A stretch of DNA of 64,000 nt from Synechococcus sp. C9 (lineage in GTDB: Bacteria > Cyanobacteriota > Cyanobacteriia > Gloeomargaritales > Gloeomargaritaceae): positions 1,840,455-1,904,454 of the forward strand of contig NZ_JALAAD010000001.1 of assembly GCF_022984075.1 (NCBI RefSeq), in the 5' to 3' direction. The notes below the pieces were generated by a model, which was not told the origin of the DNA, made no database searches, and saw nothing but the letters and a program-made list of their open reading frames with translations. Shown here piece after piece: positions 1 through 8,560 of the stretch (position 1 is the stretch's first letter; every line of letters starts with the position of its first letter). The translations under genes were made by a program, and so were the position numbers.

Positions 1-1335
1 TAGGTCGAGTTCCTGAATTGCTTCCTGACGCATTTGTTCTCGCAATTTTGAGGGAGCAATCACTTCGCCGTTGGGTCGCCAATCCCGCAAACGCATCGTT
101 AAATCGGTATCACCCAGCCGCACCTGAGCTTGATAGTAGGCATCATTCGCAGAACGTTGTTGCAAAATCTGTTGAATGTATTGCCGTTCTGGGTGATTAC
201 GAATTAAGTATGGAATTCTTTGGTAAGGAATTCTCTGAAATGTTGGGTGTCGTTCGGTTCCGTCAATATAACGGCGGGCAAAGTCTGGCTTAAACCGTAA
301 AATCATCAGGGCTTTTTCCAGATAAAAATCAGTTCCCCAAGCCTCATACCAAGCCATTTGTACCTGTTCGGGTGTAGGTAATTTTCTGCGTTCTCTTAAG
401 TTTGATAAATCTGGCATGATTCGAGCATCTGACCAGTCTAAAACCTTAAGTTTTTTTGATGTAATTCGGTCGAGACGAAAGTTATACCAACCTAAAGACT
501 GATTCGGTGTTGTGCCGTAAGCACTCAAATATTTGGCTCTACGGGCATAAAATAAACACACCGGATAGGTAATCATTGGTTGTTGACCGTTCTGGCGGGT
601 ATTGTAGATAAATTCGATGGGATTAATCTCTGGTTGTGACCATATTTCATTGAGTTGATATTGGAAGTCGTCCACTTGGTCTTGGGTATTGGGTGAAAAA
701 ATAAAATCCAAGTGAATAAAAATCCGTTGCTCTTGCTGGTTATTCTCTTGTAAATTAGCAAGTAACAAGGATATACGGGGGTCAACAAAGGCAATATCAT
801 TTAACACATTAAGGCTATAAATTAGAGATAGTGCTTCAGAGTTATGTCCACGGGGTAGTTGGGGTAAATTATCTAGGGATAAGCGCATAAATTTAGCATT
901 GGGAAGGGATTTTAGCCAGCCACTTTCCACTAAATGAGGTAAGGTTTTGCGAAGGGTGCGATGGGAATGGTGAAAGGGTTTTTCTACCAAATATTCTTCC
1001 CAGATTGGTTCAGGTATCGCTAGGGCGTGGCGTAGTTCATCAGCAATCGGTTCCACCCAGTAGCTTAATGGGATATGACAAATACATTCTGCATCAGGAC
1101 AGAGAATTTTTTGTCCCTGACTGGGGTCTTGCCGGGGATGGGCAGGTGATAGTAACCGATCCCGAATATCGGTGTAGGTGAATGCTTCGGGTAAATCACT
1201 CCAACCCTGGTCAGAATCGTCATAAAGTTTGTGCAAAAGTACCCATAATCGCACAGAAAAACTCAATCGCTCGGCTAAACGATGCCCGGATAACCAATCC
1301 AAAACTGAGACGCTTAACGGTAAGTCAAAAGTCAT
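1..1335 (-). CDS. CRISPR-linked WYL-type regulator (TIGR03985-like), C-terminus outside window
   Basis: The frame is open from an ATG at 1335 to base 1 (445 codons) and the C-terminus lies outside the window. The N-terminal third looks like a DNA-binding region. A later segment, around residues 240-300, has a WYL-like pattern: a proline, aromatic-rich strands and the motif RRAKYLSAYG. From memory this matches the cyanobacterial CRISPR-linked family TIGR03985, thought to regulate type III loci. The start codon overlaps the stop of the upstream CARF-RelE gene by ATGA (1332-1335), so the two are cotranscribed and probably translationally coupled. Base composition is more AT-rich than the neighbouring housekeeping genes. 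Family assignment is by recall; a regulatory role is inferred. Confidence 0.7.
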   Translation of the reverse strand, partial: MTFDLPLSVSVLDWLSGHRLAERLSFSVRLWVLLHKLYDDSDQGWSDLPEAFTYTDIRDRLLSPAHPRQDPSQGQKILCPDAECICHIPLSYWVEPIADELRHALAIPEPIWEEYLVEKPFHHSHRTLRKTLPHLVESGWLKSLPNAKFMRLSLDNLPQLPRGHNSEALSLIYSLNVLNDIAFVDPRISLLLANLQENNQQEQRIFIHLDFIFSPNTQDQVDDFQYQLNEIWSQPEINPIEFIYNTRQNGQQPMITYPVCLFYARRAKYLSAYGTTPNQSLGWYNFRLDRITSKKLKVLDWSDARIMPDLSNLRERRKLPTPEQVQMAWYEAWGTDFYLEKALMILRFKPDFARRYIDGTERHPTFQRIPYQRIPYLIRNHPERQYIQQILQQRSANDAYYQAQVRLGDTDLTMRLRDWRPNGEVIAPSKLREQMRQEAIQELDL

Positions 1336-2441
1336 CCGTGTAACCCCTTATCGAGCTTGTCAATCACAAAAATATCATGCTCAAAATGACCAAAGATACG
1401 TTTTGCATCCAAGTCACTCCAGGCATCGCATTCATGGGTTGAGGGTGGACAGGGATTCTTCTTAAGTGCTTTGAAATCTAGGGATTTGGGGTTATAATTT
1501 TGGTTTGTTTCCAAACAACGACTCAGTTGATCTAGGCGTTCGTTAACGATTTTTTTCCGGTCTGGCGATAGGGAAGCAAATGTTTTTTGGAAGGTTTCTG
1601 AATAACGGATTTTTGGGCTAAGAGGTTCGAGCAACTGTTCACTATAATAGTCGTCTTTGCAACGGTTCCAGAGTAATTTACCCCACTCAGAAAGTTCGAC
1701 TTCATCCCCAACTTGATAAAGCAATGTTTCAGGAATGGCACGACACATTTTGAGGGGCAGAGTTTCACCTTGGGCTAAGCGACGAAAGATAGATAAATTT
1801 TCACGAATAATGCCCTCTGGGTCAAGTTTTACGGGCAGACGGGGAATCCGCAACAATTCGCTGGAGCTTTGAAAAATATACACACATTCATCGGCGTAAA
1901 ACATTCCCATCGCCTGCAAAAAGCCATTCACACTTTTGAACCCGCCTGTGAGATTGAATACAATTTTATAATTACTTTTTCGATACCCTGGTAAGGTATT
2001 TTCTGCCCATTCAACTAACTCACTCATTGCCAAACGAAAATTTTCCGTATTATTCACATTTAAGTATTCAGAAATGCTCGCAATTTGGACGCAACACCCA
2101 TATTTTTCTAACCAGGATTGAATGATGCCCGCCGTCTTTTGCCCTTGATAGGTGGCAGTTGCTAATAAAAAATGTATGTCTGTTTTGGGAGGAATCTGCC
2201 CCTGATAATAACTTAAAATGCCATTTAACTCGGCACTCCATTTGCGTACTTTAGCAATACTAGCTTGCAGAATTTCTGACCGTCGCTGATCAATGTATTG
2301 TTCTAAAATTAATTGTTGTTCTGGGGTCAAATCTTGCTCTTGGCTATCTGCGGTTTTATTGAGCAGTTCTCTTATCTCACCATCGGCTTGGTTCGTAAGG
2401 GTACTGGTGCCGCAGGGGGAAATCATTACAGTATGAGACAT
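1332..2441 (-). CDS. CARF-RelE fusion, CRISPR-associated mRNA interferase (Cami1-like)
   Basis: A 369-residue protein. The N-terminus (SPCGTSTLTN, residues 8-17) and the motif NLTGGFKS (163-170) are typical of CARF domains of the APE2256/TIGR02619 type, which bind cyclic oligoadenylates made by Cas10. A linker or winged-helix stretch follows (about 200-275). The last 90 residues resemble a RelE/ParE toxin: a helical hairpin (about 281-312), then THECDAW, KRIFGHFEHDIFVID and a terminal KLDKGLHG, the usual RelE pattern of a basic strand before an acidic-hydrophobic end. This is the architecture of Cami1, a ribosome-dependent ribonuclease activated by cyclic tetra-adenylate. A ribosome-binding site (AGGCAGG) precedes the ATG. 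It diverges from the Csx3 gene and is coupled to the WYL-type gene. The RelE call rests on pattern only. Confidence 0.78.
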   Translation of the reverse strand: MSHTVMISPCGTSTLTNQADGEIRELLNKTADSQEQDLTPEQQLILEQYIDQRRSEILQASIAKVRKWSAELNGILSYYQGQIPPKTDIHFLLATATYQGQKTAGIIQSWLEKYGCCVQIASISEYLNVNNTENFRLAMSELVEWAENTLPGYRKSNYKIVFNLTGGFKSVNGFLQAMGMFYADECVYIFQSSSELLRIPRLPVKLDPEGIIRENLSIFRRLAQGETLPLKMCRAIPETLLYQVGDEVELSEWGKLLWNRCKDDYYSEQLLEPLSPKIRYSETFQKTFASLSPDRKKIVNERLDQLSRCLETNQNYNPKSLDFKALKKNPCPPSTHECDAWSDLDAKRIFGHFEHDIFVIDKLDKGLHG

Positions 2442-2546
2442 GGTTTACCTGCCTTTTCAGTTCTATCATCATAACCAGAGTACAAAGGGTTAGAACCATA
2501 TCCTTCCAGAAAACTTTATGATTCCCTCTAGATTACACATTTGGTA

Positions 2547-3470
2547 ATGATGATGTCCTCGCCTACGGTCTGTTTGCATTGGCGCCCGGATGTGACCCAA
2601 ACGGGTTTGGCGTGTCAGGTGGTGGAAATTGAATTGTTGCGACCAGATCGGCTGATGTTTCCGCAGGATTTGTTGGAGTTGCGCCTGCCGTCTGAGTTGG
2701 AACCCCGGCGGGGCGTGATTCTCACGGGACGTGCCCCGATTTGGCTGTACGGTTGGCTGGTTCATGCCTGCCATCACACCCGTTGGGTCGCCTGTTATGA
2801 CCCACGCCTGGGGGCAGTGGTTGTGAGTACCCATCACCCGGAAGTGCGGCTGGGGGAGGTGCTGTGGCTCCAATCCCAAGGGCAACGGACTCGGCTGGCG
2901 GCGGCGGTGATGGTCGTGGGTCCCCCGAACAGCGGCAAAAGTCTCCTGAGTCATGCCCTGTTTCAAGCCCTACTGCCCACCTGCCCCGAAGTGTACCTGC
3001 AACGGGCGCACTGGGATGGGGAGGGCAATTGGTTCCTGGAAATCCCCGACCCACAGCAGGGGCAAGCCCTCAAACAACAGTATCGGGGAACCGAAACACG
3101 GGAGTTTTTCCCAGTTCAAGCCCAAGCGATTCTCAATTTACGGCGGCAAAAACAACTGGTAATTGTGGATGTGGGGGGTAAGGTTGACCCAGCCAAACAA
3201 CCGATTCTGGAAGCCTGCACCCACTATCTCATCGTTAGCTGTGAACCCCAAGCCATCCCCATTTGGCATGAATTTTGTGCGGAACGGGGCAATTTACAAC
3301 TGCTGGGCATTGTCCATACCTACCTGGGCAAAGGTCAACGGGTGCGCCAGGAACTTCCCTATGTGGAAATCGAGTTGGGAATGCCCCTCGATACGGTGCC
3401 ATCGCTCCTGTTCAACGTGATCCGCAATCTGGCTCTGCCCATGAAATTAGAAGGGTATATTTCCAATTAG
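2547..3470 (+). CDS. csx3: Csx3 ring-nuclease domain fused to a P-loop ATPase
   Basis: The N-terminal ~110 residues carry the Csx3 signature (GRAPIWLYGWLVH, then CYDPRLGAVVVSTHHP). Csx3 (Crn3) is a CARF-like enzyme that degrades cyclic tetra-adenylate and so switches off type III CRISPR signalling. A P-loop follows, GPPNSGKS at about residues 125-132, with a Walker B-like LVIVDVGG near 205, so the second half is an AAA/KTI12-like ATPase. Csx3-ATPase fusions are known in cyanobacteria. A TTG lies at 2541, but three in-frame ATGs begin at 2547 and I use the first. The gene diverges from the CARF-RelE gene across about 105 bp, placing an activator-read toxin beside a likely signal-degrading enzyme. 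Confidence 0.85.
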   Translation: MMMSSPTVCLHWRPDVTQTGLACQVVEIELLRPDRLMFPQDLLELRLPSELEPRRGVILTGRAPIWLYGWLVHACHHTRWVACYDPRLGAVVVSTHHPEVRLGEVLWLQSQGQRTRLAAAVMVVGPPNSGKSLLSHALFQALLPTCPEVYLQRAHWDGEGNWFLEIPDPQQGQALKQQYRGTETREFFPVQAQAILNLRRQKQLVIVDVGGKVDPAKQPILEACTHYLIVSCEPQAIPIWHEFCAERGNLQLLGIVHTYLGKGQRVRQELPYVEIELGMPLDTVPSLLFNVIRNLALPMKLEGYISN

Positions 3471-3513
3471 AGGTATAAAGGGATTGTGGTAATCGTTTTA
3501 TTGAGGAGGAACT

Positions 3514-4452
3514 ATGAATGCGGTCGCAAAAGTGGGATGGTGGGGTGGTGCGCTGTTGCTGACCCTGTGGACAAGACAAGTGGTGTTTGGGCTGTTGCCG
3601 GTAGCAGTTCTTTTCCAGCGGCGGCAATGGCAACAAATTCACCATATTGTTGACCAAAAGATTGCTCAAGAATTGGGAACCAATCAGCATTTAATGACCC
3701 AATTGGCTGACCAAATTCACGGGTTACAAATCCAAGTGAATGATTTAACTACCAATGGTCATAGCTCTGCGGCAATTCGGCAGAATACTGTCCCGATTAT
3801 TCAGCAAATTCATTTGATTCAGCAACGATTGCACCAAATGGAAGTGACAACAACGCCCCAAGTGCAACAGTTAAACAACCAAATGATGCAATTACACGCT
3901 CAAGTGGATATGCTGGCGCAGGGGATGATTCCTCGGCAGGGTGTGGGCGTATTTATTGATGGGGCAAATCTCCACGCCAGTGCCCGCCAAATGGGAGTGG
4001 ATTTGGACTACGCTCAACTGCTTCCCCGTTTATTACCTAAGAATACCCCCGCCAGTGCCATTCACTTTTACAGCGGTTATGACCGGAATAATTTACAACA
4101 ACGGCGCTTGCATCGGGATTTAGAACAAATGGGGGTGCAACTGCATCTAAAAGAAGTCACGCAATTTGCCAACGGCGCTACCAAAGCCAATTTGGATGGG
4201 CAAATAATTGTGGATTTGCTAATCAATACCTTTGCCCATGTGATTCTGATGAGTGGGGATGGGGACTTTGTGCCTGCTTTGGATCATTTACACCGGCAAG
4301 GGGTACAAATTACGGTGGCGGCTTTTGGGAAAAATACCAATCAAGAGTTACAGCAAAAATTCCCCTTCCGGGATTTAGCCAAATGTTGCCCAACTGCTGG
4401 CAAAGTCATTCCGTTACCGGCAAAACAAACCCGCAAATACGCTCATTCATGA
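3514..4452 (+). CDS. Membrane-anchored coiled-coil NYN-domain ribonuclease
   Basis: A 312-residue protein in three parts. Residues 8-33 form a hydrophobic segment (WWGGALLLTLWTRQ onward), probably a single membrane anchor. Residues 36-135 are glutamine-rich heptads, a likely coiled coil. Residues 143-290 form a NYN (LabA/DUF88) PIN-like nuclease fold with the acidic metal-site motifs VFIDGANLH, KANLDGQIIVDLL and MSGDGDFVPAL. NYN domains cleave RNA. An AGGAGG sits just before the ATG. The gene follows Csx3 by 43 bp and precedes the HD hydrolase by 10 bp, so all three may form one operon. I know no fixed CRISPR role for it; a place in the defence module is inferred from position. Confidence 0.8.
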   Translation: MNAVAKVGWWGGALLLTLWTRQVVFGLLPVAVLFQRRQWQQIHHIVDQKIAQELGTNQHLMTQLADQIHGLQIQVNDLTTNGHSSAAIRQNTVPIIQQIHLIQQRLHQMEVTTTPQVQQLNNQMMQLHAQVDMLAQGMIPRQGVGVFIDGANLHASARQMGVDLDYAQLLPRLLPKNTPASAIHFYSGYDRNNLQQRRLHRDLEQMGVQLHLKEVTQFANGATKANLDGQIIVDLLINTFAHVILMSGDGDFVPALDHLHRQGVQITVAAFGKNTNQELQQKFPFRDLAKCCPTAGKVIPLPAKQTRKYAHS

Positions 4453-4462
4453 GGTGGTCATC

Positions 4463-5050
4463 ATGCTCAGTTCTCGTTTTTCCCAAGCCTTGGTTTATGC
4501 CCATGAATTGCATCAAAATCAGGTGCGAAAAGGCACTTCCATTCCCTACATCAGTCATTTGATGGCTGTGAGTGCGATTGCCCTAGAGCATGGGGCGAAT
4601 GAAGACCAGGCGATTGCCGCTCTTTTGCACGATAGTTTAGAGGATGCTCCCCAATATAGCGGTCGTTCTCGCTGTATAATTGAACAGGAAATTGCCAATC
4701 AATTTGGCACACAGGTATTAGAAATTGTAAGGAATTGCACGGATACCAATAGTGAGGGGGAAAAAGAGGATTGGTGGGGAAGAAAAAAGGCTTATCTTCA
4801 ACATTTAGAAGCGATGGATGATGCGGTTTTGCTCGTATCGAATGCGGATAAATTGCACAATGCCCAATGTATTTGGCGGGATTATCAAAACTTGGGAGAA
4901 ACCCTTTGGTCACGATTTACGGCTGGCAAAACGGGCACACTATGGTATTACCAAAATTTGGCAGAACTATTCAACCGCCGCCGCCCGTCCCAACTGGCAA
5001 CCGATTTGCAAAAAGTTGTGAACCAGTTAACCGATGCTTTGCCTGAATGA
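4463..5050 (+). CDS. HD-domain hydrolase, small alarmone hydrolase type
   Basis: A 195-residue HD-superfamily protein similar to the hydrolase half of RelA/SpoT and to Mesh1. Visible motifs in order are RKGTSIPYISHL, AALLHDSLED and SNADKLHNA, which supply the metal-binding His, His-Asp, Glu-Asp and Asp residues. The family removes pyrophosphate from (p)ppGpp or related nucleotides. A GTG lies in frame at 4454, but a GAGG motif overlapping the upstream stop fits the ATG at 4463 better. It follows the NYN gene immediately. In this block it could act on an alarmone or on a signal nucleotide; it may equally be a housekeeping alarmone hydrolase. Confidence 0.75.
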   Translation: MLSSRFSQALVYAHELHQNQVRKGTSIPYISHLMAVSAIALEHGANEDQAIAALLHDSLEDAPQYSGRSRCIIEQEIANQFGTQVLEIVRNCTDTNSEGEKEDWWGRKKAYLQHLEAMDDAVLLVSNADKLHNAQCIWRDYQNLGETLWSRFTAGKTGTLWYYQNLAELFNRRRPSQLATDLQKVVNQLTDALPE

Positions 5051-5123
5051 TGTTAGGAGTGTAACTAACACTATCACATAGATAGATATGAAACACGCTG
5101 TAATTTGGTTACTCCGAAATAAT

Positions 5124-6467
5124 TTATACTGCATCTGATGGAGTGGGGTTATTTTGGCACAACTGCTGGAGGGTTTCCCAGAATTGGGGATAGGAAATCT
5201 GGACACAACCCGCAGGGGCAAGGCGGGAGGCTCCCTGGGCACGGAGTGCGGCAATTGCCAACGCCATCGCAATCCGATGGTCATCATAGGTCTGCAATTC
5301 CGTACCCATTAAAGACTGGGAACCGCCGTGAATCGTCAAACCATCCGGGTGTTCCTCCACCATGACCCCCAGCCGGGTGAGTTGGGTCGCCATCGCCGTT
5401 AGCCGGTCGCTCTCTTTCACCCGCAGTTCAGCGGCATCCCGGATCACGGTTTTTCCCTGGGCAAAAGCCGCCGCCACCGTCAGAATGGGAATTTCATCGA
5501 TCAAACGGGGGATCAACGCTCCGCCCACCGCTACGCCTTCCAGGGCACTGTACTGCACCCGTATATCCGCCAGGGGTTCCCCCGCCACCATACGTTGATT
5601 GTGACAGGTGATCTGGGCACCCATCGCCTCGAGGACTTCTAAAATGCCGGTGCGACTGGGATTGACCCCCACATTGGTGAGTAGAATATCCGCCCCCGGT
5701 GTAATGGCTCCCGCCACCAGCCAAAACGCCGCCGAACTCATATCCCCCGGTACAACCACCGACTGCCCCCGCAGGACGGCTCCCCCTTGTAAGGTTACCG
5801 TGCCATGTTCCCAGGTGATGTCCGCCCCGAAGGCACGCAACATCCGCTCCGTGTGATCCCGGGAGGGTGCCGGTTCCCGCACCTGGGTGATGCCATCACA
5901 GCCCAAACCCGCCAGGAGAATGGCTGATTTCACCTGCGCCGAAGCGATGGGACTGTCGTAGGCAATGGGTTTTAGCACCTGACCCTGTACGGCTAAAGGT
6001 GCCCGGGTGCCCCCTTGACGTCCCCAAATCTCTGCCCCCATCTGACGCAAGGGCGTGACCACCCGTTGCATGGGGCGACCCCGCAGGGAATCATCCCCAG
6101 TCAGACAAAAAAATTGCCCCGCCCGCCCCGCCAGGAGTCCCAACAGCAGGCGCATGGTGGTGCCCGAATTGCCGCAATCCAATACCTGCAACGGTTCCCG
6201 CCACTCCCCTGGTTGTACCAGCACCGGGTCAGCCGTCAGGGGGGAAATCTCATGCCCCAAATCCCGCAAACACTGCGCCGTACTCTGGGGGTCCGCACTG
6301 GGTAAGATGCCGGTAATGGTGGTGGTTCCCTGCGCCAAACAGCCCAGCATCAACGCCCGGTGGGAAATGGATTTATCCCCCGGCACCGCCACGGTTCCCC
6401 GCAAGGTCAGGTCAGAGGAGGGGTTAATCTGTACCCACTGCGGGGTGAGTTGGATCGGGGCAGGCAT
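5124..6467 (-). CDS. aroA: 3-phosphoshikimate 1-carboxyvinyltransferase (EPSP synthase)
   Basis: Transfers enolpyruvyl from PEP to shikimate-3-phosphate in chorismate synthesis. The sequence shows the N-terminal [14 protein letters not shown], the substrate loop [24 protein letters not shown], the catalytic region LIDEIPIL and a C-terminal [15 protein letters not shown]. The frame is open further upstream, but that would overlap the next gene. ATG 6467 gives 447 residues, the usual size, with a purine-rich GAGGGG upstream. It is the last gene of a minus-strand run after the YtxH-like gene (13 bp gap) and upp. Confidence 0.95.
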   Translation of the reverse strand: MPAPIQLTPQWVQINPSSDLTLRGTVAVPGDKSISHRALMLGCLAQGTTTITGILPSADPQSTAQCLRDLGHEISPLTADPVLVQPGEWREPLQVLDCGNSGTTMRLLLGLLAGRAGQFFCLTGDDSLRGRPMQRVVTPLRQMGAEIWGRQGGTRAPLAVQGQVLKPIAYDSPIASAQVKSAILLAGLGCDGITQVREPAPSRDHTERMLRAFGADITWEHGTVTLQGGAVLRGQSVVVPGDMSSAAFWLVAGAITPGADILLTNVGVNPSRTGILEVLEAMGAQITCHNQRMVAGEPLADIRVQYSALEGVAVGGALIPRLIDEIPILTVAAAFAQGKTVIRDAAELRVKESDRLTAMATQLTRLGVMVEEHPDGLTIHGGSQSLMGTELQTYDDHRIAMALAIAALRAQGASRLAPAGCVQISYPQFWETLQQLCQNNPTPSDAV

Positions 6468-6480
6468 GGGCGGGTTCCCC

Positions 6481-6756
6481 TCAGGAGGGTTCGGCAACCG
6501 ATGCCGGGGCGGGTTCGGGTTCGCTCGCCTGTGCCAGTTGATCCCGTACTTGCTCAATGGTTTCGTTGAGTTGGCTAATTTTTTCCTCCAGGTTTTGCCG
6601 CAGGTTCGCCGTGCCCACCCCGGACTTGACCCCCTTGGGACGGGATTCGCCACTCATGCGATTGGCAATGATCACCCCCAAGACACCGCCAATCACCCCG
6701 CCCAGGAGGGTGCCCACCACCAACCCTTTGCTAAATCCATCGCCACGGGGTTCCAT
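6481..6756 (-). CDS. YtxH-like small membrane protein
   Basis: About 91 residues. A glycine-rich hydrophobic segment ([20 protein letters not shown]) forms one membrane span near the N-terminus. A charged helix with likely coiled-coil character follows (residues about 50-75), then a Pro-Ala-Glu tail. This is the layout of YtxH/DUF948-like proteins, which have no clear molecular function. The GGGAGG at about 6764-6769 favours the ATG at 6756 over the GTG/ATG pair 15-18 bases upstream. It lies between upp and aroA on the same strand. Confidence 0.65.
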   Translation of the reverse strand: MEPRGDGFSKGLVVGTLLGGVIGGVLGVIIANRMSGESRPKGVKSGVGTANLRQNLEEKISQLNETIEQVRDQLAQASEPEPAPASVAEPS

Positions 6757-6803
6757 GCCATCGCCTCCCATCACTAATACCAGTTTACATGGCTTGCATG
6801 GCT

Positions 6804-7466
6804 TTATCCGCCCTCGGTACCAAAACTCCGATCCCCCGCATCCCCCAGCCCCGGTACAATAAACCCCATTTCATTGAGGGTTTCGTCAATCCCGGCGGTG
6901 TAAATCTGCACCTGCGGGTACTGGCTGGTGATTTTTTGCAGGGCAGGCGGCGCCGCAATCACCGCTACCACCCGAATATGCGCCGGTTGTGCCCCCCGTG
7001 CCACCAGGGCTTCCAGGGCGGACATCACCGTGCCCCCGGTTGCCAACATGGGGTCAAGCACCAGCACCCGGGTCTGGGGGTCGAGTTGGGCGGGCAATTT
7101 ATTTAGGTAAACCGTCGGTTCTAAGGTTGTTTCATCCCGCACCACCCCAAAGTGATACACCCGTGCCAGGGGTAAAAGATTTTGGCTCCCCTCCAACAGG
7201 GTCAACCCCGCCCGCAAAATCGGCACCAACACCACCGGCACCGTTGGGTCAATAAATGTAGCCACCGCCGTTGCCAAGGGGGTTTCCACCGTCGTCGCCG
7301 TCAGGGGCAACCAATCCCGCCGCACCGCCTCGTAGGTCAACCAACGCCCCAACTCACTCAGGGCTGGACGGAACAACGCCCCCGGGGTATGGCGATCCCG
7401 CACTACCCCCAACCAGTGCTGAATCAGGGGATGGGGGGGCACATAAACCGTCGCTCGCAGGGTCAC
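6804..7466 (-). CDS. upp: Uracil phosphoribosyltransferase
   Basis: Salvages uracil to UMP with PRPP. Diagnostic motifs are HPLIQHWLGVVRD at the N-terminus, VPILRAGL, the PRPP loop DPMLATGGT and the C-terminal GIDETLNEMGFIVPGLGDAGDR that closes over uracil. The Thr in the PRPP loop replaces the more common Ser. The frame opens at a TTG at 7514, but the GTG at 7466 gives 220 residues and aligns with the usual start, so I chose it; ribosome-site support is weak either way. It diverges from the agmatine deiminase gene. Confidence 0.9.
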   Translation of the reverse strand: MTLRATVYVPPHPLIQHWLGVVRDRHTPGALFRPALSELGRWLTYEAVRRDWLPLTATTVETPLATAVATFIDPTVPVVLVPILRAGLTLLEGSQNLLPLARVYHFGVVRDETTLEPTVYLNKLPAQLDPQTRVLVLDPMLATGGTVMSALEALVARGAQPAHIRVVAVIAAPPALQKITSQYPQVQIYTAGIDETLNEMGFIVPGLGDAGDRSFGTEGG

Positions 7467-7546
7467 AGGGGTAGGAAATACAGGGCTAAAAACATTATCC
7501 CCCAGGCGGTACAATCAATTCGCAAGCCATTAGGAGCGCAGACCGG

Positions 7547-8560
7547 GTGAATCGCCAGCGACGCTTACCGGCGGAATGGGAACCCCATCAGGCCACCTGG
7601 TTCTCCTGGCCCCACAACCGGGACACCTGGCCGCAACGGTTAACCTCAGCCACAGCGGCACTGGCTGAAGCAGTCAAGTATCTCAGTGGTGATGAAACGG
7701 TACATATTAACGTCCTGGATGCCCAACACGCCGAACAGGTGCGGGCACAGGTGGGAGAAAGTGATAACATTATACTGCATATTGTCCCCACTAACGATGC
7801 CTGGTGTCGGGATCACGGGGCAATTTTCATCCAGGAACAAACGGCGCAGGGCTGGGCATTGGTGGCGACCCATTGGCAGTACAACGCCTGGGGGGAAAAA
7901 TACCCGCCTTGGGGGTGGGATCAACGGGTGGGACGGGCGATGGCGGAGATTCTACAGGTTCCCTGTGTTTCGTTAACGCCGGTGTTGGAGGGCGGGGCGA
8001 TTGAATCCAATGGGGCGGGGATGTTATTGGCTTCCCACGATTGCCTGCTCCATCCCCGGCGCAATCCCGGTTTGACGACTCAAGATTGGGAGGGCTATTT
8101 CCGGGATTATTTCGGAGCAGAGCGGGTGATTTGGTTAAATGCCGAGATTCAAGGGGATGACACGGACGGCCATGTGGATGTGACCACCCGGTTTGTCGCT
8201 CCCGATACCCTGGTGGTGGCCCTGGAGACGAACCCGGATGACCCGAATTACCCCTCCCTGCGGGCGAATTGGGAACGGTTGCAATCCCTAGCACCGGCAT
8301 GGCACTTAACCCTGATTCCCCTGCCCATGCCCCAGCCGGTCATCCACCAGGGGCAACGGCTCCCCGCCAGTTACGCCAATTTTTACATCGGCAATCGGGT
8401 GGTGCTATTACCGATGTTTCATGACCCCCAGGATGAGGTGGCTCGGGCAATTCTGCAAAAATTATTTCCCGAACGGCGGGTGGTGGGGATTGACAGCCGG
8501 GGCATTATCGAGGGGCTAGGGGGCTTGCACTGCCTGACCCAACCGGTACCGGCGGTTTAG
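7547..8560 (+). CDS. aguA: Agmatine deiminase family protein
   Basis: Hydrolyses agmatine to N-carbamoylputrescine and ammonia in putrescine synthesis (guanidino-modifying enzyme, peptidylarginine-deiminase type fold). Seen in order: MPAEWEPH-like start (LPAEWEPHQATWFSWPHN), NDAWCRDHGA, EGGAIESNG, DDTDGHVDV and the catalytic cysteine near the end in GLGGLHCLTQ. 337 residues, normal length. It starts with GTG after a GGAG-like site. The stop overlaps the convergent pentapeptide gene by four bases. The specificity (agmatine versus related guanidines) is inferred from family. Confidence 0.88.
   Translation: MNRQRRLPAEWEPHQATWFSWPHNRDTWPQRLTSATAALAEAVKYLSGDETVHINVLDAQHAEQVRAQVGESDNIILHIVPTNDAWCRDHGAIFIQEQTAQGWALVATHWQYNAWGEKYPPWGWDQRVGRAMAEILQVPCVSLTPVLEGGAIESNGAGMLLASHDCLLHPRRNPGLTTQDWEGYFRDYFGAERVIWLNAEIQGDDTDGHVDVTTRFVAPDTLVVALETNPDDPNYPSLRANWERLQSLAPAWHLTLIPLPMPQPVIHQGQRLPASYANFYIGNRVVLLPMFHDPQDEVARAILQKLFPERRVVGIDSRGIIEGLGGLHCLTQPVPAV

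Noticed and set aside
7182-7550. Long plus-strand frames antisense to upp, aroA, pnp and avtA
   Set aside because: They are Pro/Arg/His-rich shadows of GC-rich genes with strong opposite-strand assignments.
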